NCBI RefSeq assembly: GCF_030538285.1
Contig: NZ_JAUNUG010000013.1
Span: forward strand, 1-64,000
Direction of reading: 5' to 3'
From: Corynebacterium sp.
Lineage (GTDB): Bacteria; Actinomycetota; Actinomycetes; Mycobacteriales; Mycobacteriaceae
DNA: 64,000 nucleotides
Shown here piece after piece: positions 9,561 to 23,061 of the stretch; the first letter of the stretch is position 1, and each line of letters begins with the position of its first letter. The notes below the pieces were generated by a model. That model was given only the letters and a program-made list of their open reading frames with translations. It was not told where the DNA came from and searched no databases. The translations under genes were made by a program, and so were the position numbers.

Positions 9561-9739
9561 GTGCTACAGCTTATCGAACTGCTCGATCGCTCGCACCGCG
9601 GCGGATACTGCAACCGGCACCAGCTGGGGAAGCGGCATGCCGACATGCCTGCTCAAGGCCAACACCGCTTCCTTCAGTTCGATGACCCGGGCGCTCCTGG
9701 TCAGACTTCCTGTTGAACATGCCCACAGGATTTCCAGGA
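9561..9739. other. intergenic region with an orphan minus-strand frame
   Basis: This 179-base spacer lies between converging genes. On the minus strand one frame is open from inside the 3' end of the ABC-F gene to a TAG at 9564-9566 and ends ...VSAAVRAIEQFDKL. It has no convincing ribosome-binding site or start and I recognise no family, so it is either a remnant or chance. GCTTATCGA, part of the recurring 12-base word, occurs at 9569-9577. Confidence 0.3.
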
Positions 9740-11371
<1,632 letters not shown>

Positions 11372-11403
11372 AAGGGGCCATCCTATCAATCTAAGCTGAG
11401 GCC

Positions 11404-11922
11404 ATGAACGTCGGTCGCGATTACATCGTCGAGTACAAGGCAGGTCAATTCCAGCACGGCTCGCTCGTGCTGCGTTTCGACGCCGAGCCCTCCGAGACTC
11501 AGCTCCGCGCTGCTCTCGTTGACTATGGGCTCCCAGCGAAAGCACTCGAGGAGATTCGCGCCCGCCCGCTCGGCTCCGAACGTGTGCGCCCGGCACCGGA
11601 GCAGCGAAAACCCGCGCCGGTCACGCGAGCGTCGGCAAGTACTTCCCGACGCGGCGGTGGCGTCATCGTCATCCCCCTCATCATCGGCCTGATCGGATTC
11701 GGGATGTTGCAGGCAGAACCCGCGACGGATCTCGGTCAGGTGGCGGGTATGACGGCGTCGGGAAGTAGCTGGGCCCATTGCTCTGATCGCCTGGACGTGG
11801 CACGCGCGGGCGACGACAGCGGGATCATCGGCTCCCAGTTCTCCAGGTGGCCGACGGCCTTCGTCATCTCCCCGGCGAACGCCGCGTTCATGGTTACCTG
11901 CCTGGGCGAAGCGATAGAGTAA
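11404..11922 (+). CDS. hypothetical single-pass membrane protein
   Basis: A 172-residue protein of no family I recognise. Residues 1-55 are a soluble, charged segment, 56-85 are Arg/Pro-rich, and residues about 87-104 (VIVIPLIIGLIGFGML) form one membrane helix. The remaining about 65 residues hold two cysteines (in AHCSD and VTCLG) that could pair outside the cell. It is divergent from the ABC-F gene with 32 bases between the starts, and its stop abuts that of the converging CMD gene. Confidence 0.6.
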   Translation: MNVGRDYIVEYKAGQFQHGSLVLRFDAEPSETQLRAALVDYGLPAKALEEIRARPLGSERVRPAPEQRKPAPVTRASASTSRRGGGVIVIPLIIGLIGFGMLQAEPATDLGQVAGMTASGSSWAHCSDRLDVARAGDDSGIIGSQFSRWPTAFVISPANAAFMVTCLGEAIE

Positions 11923-12294
11923 CTAGCCTTCGACGGCGGCCTTCATGCAGCGCATCGCGGCGAGGGTCTTGGGCACGCCGATATAGGGCATGAGGTGGAT
12001 GATCGATTCGCCCACCTCCTGCTCGCTCATCCCGGTGACGTCGAGTGCCGTCTTGATGTGGCCGGTCAGTTGCGGCTCGACGCCACCCATGGCGGCCAGG
12101 GCGGCGATGTTGAGCAGCTGGCGGGTGCGCAGGTCGATGCCCTCGCGCTGGTAGGTGCCGCCGAACACGGCGCCGACCACCCAGTCGGAAGCACCCGGGG
12201 CATAGGCGTCGAGCTGTTGCTTCCAGGCGGCTGTGCCCTCCGGGGTCTGCGTCTGCGCGACGAACTCGTTGCCCTTGTCCATGCTGAAGGTCAT
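11923..12294 (-). CDS. carboxymuconolactone decarboxylase (CMD) family protein
   Basis: A 123-residue all-helical protein of the CMD/AhpD-like family (RTRQLLNIAALAAMGGVEPQLTGHIKTAL is the hallmark helix pair). It lacks the CxxC pair of AhpD, so peroxidase-reductase activity is not supported; the actual reaction is unknown. It lies just beyond the suf operon terminator on the same strand and so is probably transcribed separately. Confidence 0.8.
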   Translation of the reverse strand: MTFSMDKGNEFVAQTQTPEGTAAWKQQLDAYAPGASDWVVGAVFGGTYQREGIDLRTRQLLNIAALAAMGGVEPQLTGHIKTALDVTGMSEQEVGESIIHLMPYIGVPKTLAAMRCMKAAVEG

Positions 12295-12326
12295 GTGTCT
12301 TCTCCCTTGTGGTGTGGATAGCGAAA

Positions 12327-12349
12327 ACCCCGGGTCCAGGACCCGGGGT
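12327..12349 (-). terminator. rho-independent terminator of the suf operon
   Basis: Arms 12327-12337 and 12339-12349 (ACCCCGGGTCC and its complement) form a strong G+C stem. Read on the minus strand it is followed by TTTTC. It lies 10 bases beyond the sufT stop. Confidence 0.88.
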
Positions 12350-12359
12350 CAGCAGTTGC

Positions 12360-12749
12360 CTAGACGGCGAAGCCGAGCGAACGTAGCTGCTCGCGGCCGT
12401 CCTCGGTGATCATGTGGTGGCCCCACGGCGGGAGCCACACCCATTCGAGGTCGATGTGGTCGACGATGCCGTTGCCGACGAGCGCCGCCTGGACCTGGTC
12501 CTCGATGACGTCGGTGAGCGGGCAGGCCGGGGAGGTCAGCGTCATGTTGATCATGGCGACGTCCTCGCCCTCGCGGTCCTCGATCCACACGTCGTAGACC
12601 AGGCCGAGATCGACGACGTTGATGCCCAACTCGGGGTCGATGACGTCGTAGAGGTATTCCGTGACGTCGAAGGCGAGCGCCTCCTGCTCCTCTGACTGGT
12701 TCTCCGGGCGCTGGCGCTGGACGTTGTCGGTGGGGTTGTTCTCGGTCAT
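12360..12749 (-). CDS. sufT: SufT, iron-sulfur cluster assembly factor (MIP18/DUF59)
   Basis: A 129-residue protein. After a polar N-terminus, residues 25-125 form the DUF59 domain (VIDPELGINVVDLGLVYDV ... TLTSPACPLTDVI) with the conserved cysteine in SPACP. The family helps mature Fe-S proteins under high demand. It is the last gene of the suf operon; its start follows the sufU stop directly and the operon terminator follows it. Confidence 0.92.
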   Translation of the reverse strand: MTENNPTDNVQRQRPENQSEEQEALAFDVTEYLYDVIDPELGINVVDLGLVYDVWIEDREGEDVAMINMTLTSPACPLTDVIEDQVQAALVGNGIVDHIDLEWVWLPPWGHHMITEDGREQLRSLGFAV

Positions 12750-13201
12750 TTATTTCTCCCTTTCATTGAGGGCGTCGGCGGTGGCGGCCTGGAAGGCCTT
12801 CCAGCCGAGCAGGGCGCACTTCACGCGGGCCGGGTACTTGGACACGCCGGTAAACGCGATGCCGTCACCGATGAGGTCCTCGTCGCCGTCGACGGTGCCG
12901 CGGGAGAGGATCATCCGCTCGAACTCGGCGAGCTTGGCGTTGGCCTCCGGCAGGGGAAGGCCGATAATCTCCTCCGCCATGACAGAGGTGGAGGCCTGCG
13001 AGATGGAACAGCCCTCGGCGTGGTAGGACACATCCGCCACGCTGGCGCCGTCCGCAGACAGCTGCACGCGCAGGGTGAGCTCGTCGCCACACGACGGGTT
13101 GACGTGGTGCACCTCGGCCTCGAAAGGCTCGCGCAGGCCCGCATGCTGCGGGTTCTTGTAGTGGTCCAAGATCACTTCCTGGTACATGGATTCCAGGTTC
13201 A

Positions 13202-13202
<1 letters not shown>
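12750..13202 (-). CDS. sufU: SufU, zinc-dependent sulfurtransferase of Fe-S assembly
   Basis: A 150-residue IscU-like protein. Conserved ligands are visible: Cys in NPSCGDEL, Cys in AEGCSISQAS, Cys in ARVKCALLGW, plus the Asp of CGDE. In Gram-positive suf systems SufU takes persulfide sulfur from the SufS cysteine through a zinc-ligand swap and passes it to SufBCD. The ATG (13202-13200) overlaps the sufS TGA as TGATG, so its translation is coupled to sufS. Confidence 0.94.
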
Positions 13203-15204
<2,002 letters not shown>

Positions 15205-15233
15205 GTACGTCTCTTTCAGATCTATGGGGTGGG

Positions 15234-16406
15234 TTAAGCGGTGACGGACTCAAGCTCGTCAGTGACGCGGCGCTCGAGCTCCTCGCGGATGGACTCGACC
15301 GGGATGCGGTTAATCACCTCGGAGAAGAAGCCACGGATGATCAGACGGCGAGCCTCTGCCTCGGGGATACCGCGGGCCATGAGGTAGAACACCTGCTCAT
15401 CATCGAAGCGGCCGACGGTGGCGGCATGGCCGGCCCCGGCGATCTCGCCGGTTTCAATCTCCAGGTTCGGGATCGAATCCGCCCGGGCTCCCTCTGTGAG
15501 GACCAGGTTGCGGTTGACCTCGTAGGTGTCGGTGCCCTGCGCATTGGCGCGGATGAGCACGTCGCCGACCCAGGTGGTGTGCGCATCGGGCAGATCCGAG
15601 GAGGGATCAGCCTGCAGCGCACCCTTGTACATGACGTTGGAGCGGCAGTTCGGCACAGCGTGGTCGACGAGCAGCCGGTTCTCGAAGTACTGGCCGTCAT
15701 CGGCGAAGTACACGCCGAGCAGCTCGGCGTCACCACCCGGGGCCGTGAACTTCACGCGCGGGACCAAGCGCACGACGTCGCCGCCGAAGGTCGCGGCGTT
15801 GTAGCGCAGCGTCGCGTCCCGGCCCAGCAGCGCGTGCTGGCCGGACAGGTGCACCGCACCGGCATCCCAGTCGGCGTCGACGATGACGGTGAGACGTGCG
15901 TTGTCACCGACGATGAACTCCAGGTTATCGGCGTGCGTGCCGGTACCGGTGTAGCGGATGAACACGGTGGCATCGGCGCCGGCCGCCACGTCGACGACGA
16001 CGGCACCGAAGGAGGTGACCCCTTCGCCGCGGCCGGTGATCGTCACGGCGATCGGCTCGGTGACGTGCGTGTCCTTCGCCACGGTGATCAGCGAGGCCTC
16101 CTCCATGGAGGTCCAGGCCTGCGCGGCCACCCGATCGACCGGGGCGGCGGCACGGCCGAGACGGGCGTCATCCTTGGCGACGGTTTCGACGGTGACGTCC
16201 GCCGAGGGGGCGTCGATAAGCACATCCTGGCCGACAGCCTCGTCGAACTTGCCGTTGTGCAGGCCGCGGATGCGGCGCAGGGAAATGAAACGCCACTCCT
16301 CGTCACGGCCCGCCGGGACGGGGAAATCCTCGACGTTGAAGGAGGAGAAGAGGTCACCCTTGGTGTTGTGCGGGGTGGCGGCGTCAACAGCGGTAGCTGT
16401 GGTCAT
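15234..16406 (-). CDS. sufD: SufD, Fe-S scaffold subunit
   Basis: A 390-residue right-handed beta-helix protein, the partner of SufB. The N-terminus has the SufD pattern '[22 protein letters not shown]', and the C-terminal core domain has '[43 protein letters not shown]' features (only parts quoted by position: roughly residues 300-345). The ATG at 16406 lies 4 bases after the sufB stop. An exact copy of the recurring 12-base word sits inside the gene (16210-16221). Confidence 0.94.
   Translation of the reverse strand: MTTATAVDAATPHNTKGDLFSSFNVEDFPVPAGRDEEWRFISLRRIRGLHNGKFDEAVGQDVLIDAPSADVTVETVAKDDARLGRAAAPVDRVAAQAWTSMEEASLITVAKDTHVTEPIAVTITGRGEGVTSFGAVVVDVAAGADATVFIRYTGTGTHADNLEFIVGDNARLTVIVDADWDAGAVHLSGQHALLGRDATLRYNAATFGGDVVRLVPRVKFTAPGGDAELLGVYFADDGQYFENRLLVDHAVPNCRSNVMYKGALQADPSSDLPDAHTTWVGDVLIRANAQGTDTYEVNRNLVLTEGARADSIPNLEIETGEIAGAGHAATVGRFDDEQVFYLMARGIPEAEARRLIIRGFFSEVINRIPVESIREELERRVTDELESVTA
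16210..16221 (+). repeat. 12-base word inside sufD
   Basis: Exact GCGTCGATAAGC, the first of 13 exact copies in this window. In sufD it is read as GTG-CTT-ATC-GAC-GCC (V-L-I-D-A) on the minus strand. Confidence 0.85.
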
Positions 16407-16410
16407 AGGT

Positions 16411-17850
16411 CTAGCCCACCGATCCTTCCATCTGCAGTTCAATAAGGCGGTTGAGCTCGAGCGCGTACTCCATCGGCAGCTCCTTGGCGATGGGCTCGAC
16501 GAAGCCACGGACGATCATCGCCATGGCCTCCTCTTCCTTCAACCCGCGGGACATGAGGTAGAAGAGCTGGTCCTCGGACACCTGGGAGACGGTCGCCTCG
16601 TGGCCGAGAACGACGTGGTCATTGCGGATGTCGTTGTACGGGTAGGTGTCCGAGCGGGAGATGTTGTCCACCAGCAGCGCGTCACACTCCACGTTGGAGT
16701 AGGAGTGATGCGCATTGGCGTTGACCTGCACCAGACCACGGTAGGCGGCGCGGCCGCCACCACGGGCCACCGACTTGGACACGATGTTCGAGGAGGTATG
16801 CGGGGCCATGTGGGTCATCTTGGCGCCGGTGTCCTGGAACTGACCCTCACCCGCGAAGGCCACGGAGAGAACCTCACCCTTGGCGTAGGGGCCGGTCATC
16901 CACACTGCCGGGTACTTCATGGTGACCTTGGAGCCGATGTTGCCGTCGACCCACTCCATTGTCGCGCCCTCTTCGGCCTTGGCGCGCTTGGTCACCAGGT
17001 TGTAGACGTTGTTCGACCAGTTCTGGATCGTGGTGTAGCGGCAGCGGCCACCCTTCTTCACGATGATCTCCACGACCGCCGAGTGCAGCGAGTCCGACTT
17101 GTAGATCGGGGCGGTACAGCCCTCGACGTAGTGGACGTAGGCGTCCTCGTCGACGATGATGAGCGTGCGCTCGAACTGGCCCATGTTCTCCGTGTTGATG
17201 CGGAAGTAGGCCTGCAGAGGGATGTCCACGTGGACACCCTTCGGCACGTAGATGAAGGAGCCACCCGACCACACGGCGGAGTTGAGCGCGGAGAACTTAT
17301 TGTCGCCGTCGGGGATGACCGTGCCGAAGTACTCGCGGAACAGCTCCGGCTGCTCCTTCAGGGCGGTGTCGGTGTCGAGGAAGATGACACCCTGCGCCTC
17401 CAGATCCTCGCGGATCTGGTGGTAGACGACCTCCGACTCGTACTGGGCGGCCACACCCGCGACCAGACGCTGGCGCTCAGCCTCCGGGATACCCAGGCGG
17501 TCATAGGTGTTGCGGATCTCCTCCGGCAGGTCCTCCCAGGACTGGGCCTGACCCTCGGTGGAGCGGACGAAGTACTTGATCTGGTCGAAGTCGATGCCCG
17601 ACAGATCAGCACCCCAGGTCGGCATGGGCTTCTTCTCGAAGATGCTCAGCGCCTTGAGACGCTTCTCGAGCATCCACTCCGGCTCGTCCTTCTTGGCGGA
17701 GATGTCGCGGACGACCTCCTCGCTGAGGCCACGGCGTGCGGAGGCGCCGGCCTCATCGGAGTCGTGCCAGCCGTAGTTGTACGGACCGATCGACTCGATG
17801 ATCTGGTCATCGCTCATGCTCTCCGGCGACTGCGGTGTTGCCTGGGTCAT
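16411..17850 (-). CDS. sufB: SufB, Fe-S scaffold subunit
   Basis: A 479-residue scaffold protein on which SufBC2D builds [4Fe-4S] clusters. Family landmarks are present: [40 protein letters not shown] and the C-terminal [28 protein letters not shown]. The start ATG overlaps the sufR stop as ATGA, so the repressor and the scaffold are made from one message. Confidence 0.95.
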   Translation of the reverse strand: MTQATPQSPESMSDDQIIESIGPYNYGWHDSDEAGASARRGLSEEVVRDISAKKDEPEWMLEKRLKALSIFEKKPMPTWGADLSGIDFDQIKYFVRSTEGQAQSWEDLPEEIRNTYDRLGIPEAERQRLVAGVAAQYESEVVYHQIREDLEAQGVIFLDTDTALKEQPELFREYFGTVIPDGDNKFSALNSAVWSGGSFIYVPKGVHVDIPLQAYFRINTENMGQFERTLIIVDEDAYVHYVEGCTAPIYKSDSLHSAVVEIIVKKGGRCRYTTIQNWSNNVYNLVTKRAKAEEGATMEWVDGNIGSKVTMKYPAVWMTGPYAKGEVLSVAFAGEGQFQDTGAKMTHMAPHTSSNIVSKSVARGGGRAAYRGLVQVNANAHHSYSNVECDALLVDNISRSDTYPYNDIRNDHVVLGHEATVSQVSEDQLFYLMSRGLKEEEAMAMIVRGFVEPIAKELPMEYALELNRLIELQMEGSVG

Positions 17851-18548
17851 GATCCGCTCCTTTCTTCTGGAAGTTTCTCTATGGGTGTCAGGGGAATATT
17901 GGTGGTACAGATCCCTTGACCACCGGTGATGGTGGCCAGCGGTTGAACATGGACGCCGACGAGATCAGAGATCTTCGCATGTTCGGCCTCACACAGTTCG
18001 GGGTGCTCGGCGGCCACGTGGGCCACCGGGCAATGGTGGTGGCAGATCTGGATACCGTTCCCGGCCCGGGTGACCGTTGCAGCGTACCCGGCACGGTCGA
18101 AGGCTTCAGCCAACTCCCCCGCTGTTTTCTGGATGGAGGCCTCATCCTCGCCCGCGGGGGTAACCCCCTCCACGATCCGCTCGATGCGGGTCGTGGCCAG
18201 GCGCTTGACTGCCTCACTCCCCCCGGTCTCCCGGAGGATGTCCAGGGCCTCCACGGCCAACTGGTCGTAGGAGTGCCCGAAGTGGGAGCGTCCTGCGTCA
18301 GTGAGCCGGAAGGCCTTCGCCGGCCGACCGCGCGCTGCCGCGGACCCGGTCGACCTGGTGCGTCGGTTACTGGTTTCCGCCAGGCCGTCCGCCACGAGGA
18401 TGTCCAGGTGCCGGCGGACACCGGCGGCGGACATGTCGAGGCGTTCGGCCAGGTCGGAGGCAGTCACCGGCGCGAGCTTGAGCAGCATGAGCATGATCTG
18501 ACGACGGGTGTCGCCCTCCACGCTGCGGGTTTCGTGGTTGTCGTTCAT
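17847..18548 (-). CDS. sufR: SufR, Fe-S-sensing repressor of the suf operon
   Basis: A 233-residue ArsR/DeoR-like regulator. A winged helix-turn-helix spans about residues 14-60 ([26 protein letters not shown]); the C-terminal part has cysteines in [22 protein letters not shown] and GICTTN that match the [4Fe-4S] ligands of SufR. By family, the holo form represses suf and is released when clusters are lost. I chose the ATG at 18548 because GGAGG lies 8 bases upstream; the ATG at 18554 is too close. It is the first gene of the operon, so it is autoregulated. Confidence 0.92.
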   Translation of the reverse strand: MNDNHETRSVEGDTRRQIMLMLLKLAPVTASDLAERLDMSAAGVRRHLDILVADGLAETSNRRTRSTGSAAARGRPAKAFRLTDAGRSHFGHSYDQLAVEALDILRETGGSEAVKRLATTRIERIVEGVTPAGEDEASIQKTAGELAEAFDRAGYAATVTRAGNGIQICHHHCPVAHVAAEHPELCEAEHAKISDLVGVHVQPLATITGGQGICTTNIPLTPIEKLPEERSGS

Positions 18549-18564
18549 CGTCATCACCTCCTGC

Positions 18565-18583
18565 TGTTGTCTATTAGACAACA
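18565..18583. promoter_or_regulatory. probable SufR operator
   Basis: TGTTGTCTA and its exact complement TAGACAACA are separated by one base, 16 bases ahead of the chosen sufR start and just before its GGAGG ribosome-binding site. It lies in the 83-base gap between divergent sufR and mptB. Position and perfect dyad symmetry suggest the site where SufR represses its own operon. Confidence 0.65.
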
Positions 18584-18631
18584 CTAGTGTTCCTTAATTC
18601 ATTCCCGCTGTCCAACCCTTAGGATGGACAG

Positions 18632-20308
18632 GTGACTTCGCAGCGACCTTTCGGCTCCCTCGGCGCGATCCTCCCCCGCCTGGGTTCCGCTGGATCCCGC
18701 TCGGCGCTGCTGCACATCGAACCCGGGGGAGTCTCTGCGGCAGAGGGCGCCCGCCTGGGAGTGCGCGAGCTCAACCGCTTCCAGGCGCTGCGCTGGATCG
18801 GCACTATCGGCGCTCTGCTCATTGGCCTGGGCGCGTTGGGCGCCGGCGCGCTGCCCGTTCTGGGCAACCCCTTCTCTGCCTTCCCGGGCGGCGCCTTCAT
18901 GGCGCGCATGCTCACCACCTCCTCGGTGATGGTGCTGGTAGGCGTGGGGTTACTGGTGTTGGCGTGGGCGCTGATGGCACCGTTCGTGGGTGCCACGCAC
19001 CCCCGTTCGCTTCTCGACGGCGCCACCGTCACCCCTTCCCTCATCCGCCGCACATTCGCCGCGTGGGTGATTCCCCTCCTGTTCACCGCGCCCCTGTTCA
19101 CGCAGGACATCTACTCCTATCTGGCACAGGGGTCGATCGTGGCGCGCGGCATGGACCCCTATGCAGCCGGACCCGTCGACCTACTCGGGCCCGAGGATCC
19201 CCTGGCCCGGTCGGTACCTTTCATCTGGTCCCACTCCCCCTCCCCCTACGGGCCGGTGGCCTTGGGGGTCGCCTCGGCGATCAGCCGGATCACCGCCGAC
19301 TCCATCGCCCTCGGTGTCATCAGCCACCGCCTGGTGTCGCTGGTGGGGCTCATCGCGGTGGGCTGGGCGATCACCAAACTCGCGCGCCGCTGCGGCGTCA
19401 ACCCTGTCACCGCCTTATGGCTCGGTCTGCTCAACCCGCTGACCATCCTCCACCTCGTCGGCGGCATCCACAACGAATCCATCCTGCTCGGCCTCATGCT
19501 GGTGGGCATGGAGGTGGGGCTACGCGGCGTCGATAAGCTGGGCGGGCGCAACGGACAACCGGTCGACCCCACGGGCGGTGCCGGACTGATCATCGCCTCC
19601 TCGGCGCTCATCGCCTCCGCCGGCATGGTGAAAGTAACCGGCTTCCTGGCGCTCGGCTTTGTCGGCATGAACCTGGCGAGACACTTCCAACGCGTCGGCC
19701 GCGGGCCGGTGCTGGCGGTCACCCTGGCCGTGCTCACCCAGGTGGTCCTGCTGATCGCCACCATCGCCCTGGTGACAGCAATCACCGGCATCGGTCTGGG
19801 CTGGGTGACGGGGCAGGGAGGGGCGGCGTCGATACGCAGCTGGATGTCCATGACCACCGACATCGGTGTCATCGCTGGCTTCCTCGGGATGCTCCTCGAC
19901 CTGGGTGACCACACCGACACCATGCTCCTGCTCACCCGTGGCATTGGGGTGCTGGTTGCCGGCGGCTTCATGGTGCGCTTCCTTTTCGCCACCTTCCGCG
20001 GCACCATCCACCCCGTCGGCGGGCTGGGGGTATCCACGTTCGTGCTGGTCATCCTCTTCCCCGTCGTCCACCCCTGGTACATGCTGTGGGCGATCCTGCC
20101 GCTCGCCGCCTGGGCCAACCGTGTGTTCTTCCGCATCGGCGTGGTCGTCTACTCCGCCTTCTTCTCCTTCACCGTCCTCCCCCGCGGACTCGCGCTTCCC
20201 CCCGCCACCATCGGCGCAATCTACTTCGGCGCTTTGCTGGTTTTCGCCGTCGTTGTCGGACTCGGGTGGTGGCTGATGCAGCGCGGGAAGATCCGTGGCC
20301 TAGACTGA
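18632..20308 (+). CDS. mptB: MptB-type alpha-(1->6)-mannopyranosyltransferase
   Basis: A 558-residue polytopic GT-C glycosyltransferase with about 12-14 hydrophobic segments. The first periplasmic loop carries the acidic motif region (FTQDIYSYLAQGSIVARGMDPY, about residues 157-178), and HLVGGIHNESILLGLMLVG is typical of the family. MptB uses polyprenyl-phosphate mannose to start the alpha-1,6-mannan core of lipomannan and lipoarabinomannan. The sufR-mptB divergent arrangement is the usual one in Corynebacterium. Start is GTG at 18632. An exact 12-base word lies at 19527-19538. Confidence 0.85.
   Translation: MTSQRPFGSLGAILPRLGSAGSRSALLHIEPGGVSAAEGARLGVRELNRFQALRWIGTIGALLIGLGALGAGALPVLGNPFSAFPGGAFMARMLTTSSVMVLVGVGLLVLAWALMAPFVGATHPRSLLDGATVTPSLIRRTFAAWVIPLLFTAPLFTQDIYSYLAQGSIVARGMDPYAAGPVDLLGPEDPLARSVPFIWSHSPSPYGPVALGVASAISRITADSIALGVISHRLVSLVGLIAVGWAITKLARRCGVNPVTALWLGLLNPLTILHLVGGIHNESILLGLMLVGMEVGLRGVDKLGGRNGQPVDPTGGAGLIIASSALIASAGMVKVTGFLALGFVGMNLARHFQRVGRGPVLAVTLAVLTQVVLLIATIALVTAITGIGLGWVTGQGGAASIRSWMSMTTDIGVIAGFLGMLLDLGDHTDTMLLLTRGIGVLVAGGFMVRFLFATFRGTIHPVGGLGVSTFVLVILFPVVHPWYMLWAILPLAAWANRVFFRIGVVVYSAFFSFTVLPRGLALPPATIGAIYFGALLVFAVVVGLGWWLMQRGKIRGLD
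19527..19538 (+). repeat. 12-base word inside mptB
   Basis: Exact GCGTCGATAAGC, read in mptB as GGC-GTC-GAT-AAG-CTG (G-V-D-K-L) in a loop between membrane helices. Confidence 0.85.
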
Positions 20309-20314
20309 CATATC

Positions 20315-21235
<921 letters not shown>

Positions 21236-21236
21236 C

Positions 21237-22022
21237 ATGTCCGACACACTGAGCACCCGCGGACGTTTTGAGCCCGGTACCTTCCGGCCGGCTCCACAGC
21301 GGGCGTCGACTGCCTCGATGATCGCCGCCCAAGGGCGCACCGAAACCATCCTCTTCCTGCGCCACGGTGAACAGCAATTGCTCAGCGTCATCATCCCGCT
21401 GGCCGCGCTCATCCTCACCGCCCGCATGCCGGTGATCAGCGAGCAGACCTCGCTGGCGCAACTGTTCCCCATGGTGCTGGCGATCGCGACCTCATCCTCC
21501 GGTTTCACCGGCCAGGCCATCGCCGTCGCCTTCGACCGCCGCTACGGGGCACTGAAACGCACCGGCGCCTCCGGCGTTCCCGCCTCGACAATCATCTTCG
21601 GCAAAGTCATCGCCGTCGCTGCGATGGCGGCCTTGCAAGTCCTTCTTCTGGGGGCCGTAGCGCTCTTCCTGGGCTGGCGGGCCTCCCCCGGTGGGGTGGT
21701 CCTGGGCCTGGTAATCCTGGCCCTCGGCATCACCACCTTCACCGCCCTCGGCATGCTCATGGGCGGAACCATGAGTTCCGAAATGGTTCTCGCCTTGGCG
21801 AACCTCATCTGGTTCCTGCTGGTTGGTGCCGTCGGTTGGGTGATGTTCGCCCATGGCCTTGATGCCGCCGGCTGGTACACCGCCATCCCCACCGTGGCGT
21901 TGGCCGCCGGGCTCACCGATGCCTTCGCCGGGGTCATCCCCTGGGTGGAAATCGGCGTCCTGCTCGGGTGGGTGGGCATCGCGTCGGCTCTGGCGGTGAA
22001 ATGGTTCCGCTTCGAGGCGTAG
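21237..22022 (+). CDS. ABC exporter permease (ABC-2 type)
   Basis: A 261-residue membrane protein with about six helices and the ABC-2 pattern (FDRRYGALKRTGASGVPASTIIFGKVIAV, about residues 98-126). A 25-45 residue cytoplasmic N-terminus leads into the first helix. The ATG lies one base after the ATPase stop. It forms the channel of the exporter with the preceding gene. Confidence 0.88.
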   Translation: MSDTLSTRGRFEPGTFRPAPQRASTASMIAAQGRTETILFLRHGEQQLLSVIIPLAALILTARMPVISEQTSLAQLFPMVLAIATSSSGFTGQAIAVAFDRRYGALKRTGASGVPASTIIFGKVIAVAAMAALQVLLLGAVALFLGWRASPGGVVLGLVILALGITTFTALGMLMGGTMSSEMVLALANLIWFLLVGAVGWVMFAHGLDAAGWYTAIPTVALAAGLTDAFAGVIPWVEIGVLLGWVGIASALAVKWFRFEA

Positions 22023-22072
22023 AGCTTCCTCACAACCGTCAATGATTCAAACTCGCACGTCAAACAGATAGG

Positions 22073-23044
22073 ATGGGCGCCGTGACTTCTGCGACCGCGA
22101 CCGAACAACCGACCACCACCCGCGGCCCCTCAGTGCGTCTCCAGCGCATCCTGGCCTTCATTCTCCTGCTGGCGCAGGGCGGTATCACCGTCACCGGCTC
22201 CATCGTCCGCGTCACCGGCTCGGGCCTGGGCTGTGACACCTGGCCGAACTGCCACGAAGGTTCGCTCGTCCCCGTCCAGGGCGCGGCGCCTGCGATACAC
22301 CAGGCCATCGAGTTTGGTAACCGCCTGCTCACCTTCGTGCTTGCCGCCATCGCGATTGCTGTGTTCGTGGCGGTACTGCGGGCAGGGCGTCGGAAGGAGA
22401 TCATCGTCTACTCGGTGCTCTCTGGTGTCGGCATCATCATCCAGGCCGTGCTCGGCGGCATCTCTGTCCACCTGGACCTGAAGTGGTGGGCGGTGGCCAT
22501 CCACTTCCTGCCGTCGATGGTGCTCGTCTGGATCGCCGCGCTGCTCTACATGCGTCTGGCCGAGCCCGACCACCTGCCGCAGGTGCGCATGTTCGCTCCC
22601 ATCATCCGCACGCTCACCATCGTCGCAGCCGTATGCCTGTCGGTCGTGCTGGTCACCGGCACGATGACCACCGGCGCCGGTGTCCACTCGGGTGATGACG
22701 GCGTCGGTATGGAAGGTCGCCTCGACGTCGACATCGAGCTCATGGCGCTTATCCACGCCGGCACGATGTACGTCTACCTGGCCGCTACCCTGGCCGTCAT
22801 GTGGTTGCTCTACCGCGGCATGGCCTCCAAGGACGCGAAGAACACCGGCTGGGTGCTCATCCTCATGATCGCCGTGCAATGGGCCATCGGTGTCATCCAG
22901 TTCAATCTCGGTGTCCCCCGCTGGACCATCCCCGCGCACGTGGCGATGAGCTCGGTAGTGGTCGCCTTTTCCGCGTTCCTCTATGCCCACGGCCTGCGCC
23001 GCATCACCCGGATAGAGAAAAACGCCACCGTCACCGCCGAGTGA
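22073..23044 (+). CDS. ctaA: heme A synthase CtaA (COX15 type)
   Basis: A 323-residue eight-helix membrane enzyme that oxidises the heme O methyl group to give heme A for the aa3 oxidase. Visible landmarks are the first-loop cysteine pair GLGCDTWPNCHEG, heme-ligand histidines (AIHQAIEFGNR, AIHFLPSM, LIHAGTMYVY, PAHVAMSS) and the GGISVHLDLKWW segment. The ATG at 22073 and the GTG at 22082 are both possible starts. Its partner enzyme CtaB is encoded 2.2 kb away on the other strand. Confidence 0.92.
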   Translation: MGAVTSATATEQPTTTRGPSVRLQRILAFILLLAQGGITVTGSIVRVTGSGLGCDTWPNCHEGSLVPVQGAAPAIHQAIEFGNRLLTFVLAAIAIAVFVAVLRAGRRKEIIVYSVLSGVGIIIQAVLGGISVHLDLKWWAVAIHFLPSMVLVWIAALLYMRLAEPDHLPQVRMFAPIIRTLTIVAAVCLSVVLVTGTMTTGAGVHSGDDGVGMEGRLDVDIELMALIHAGTMYVYLAATLAVMWLLYRGMASKDAKNTGWVLILMIAVQWAIGVIQFNLGVPRWTIPAHVAMSSVVVAFSAFLYAHGLRRITRIEKNATVTAE

Positions 23045-23061
23045 TCGCTAGCCTGGATGCC

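Noticed and set aside
15958-17919. A 653-codon plus-strand frame opposite sufD and sufB
   Set aside because: Antisense artefact of G+C-rich genes; no start context and no protein family.
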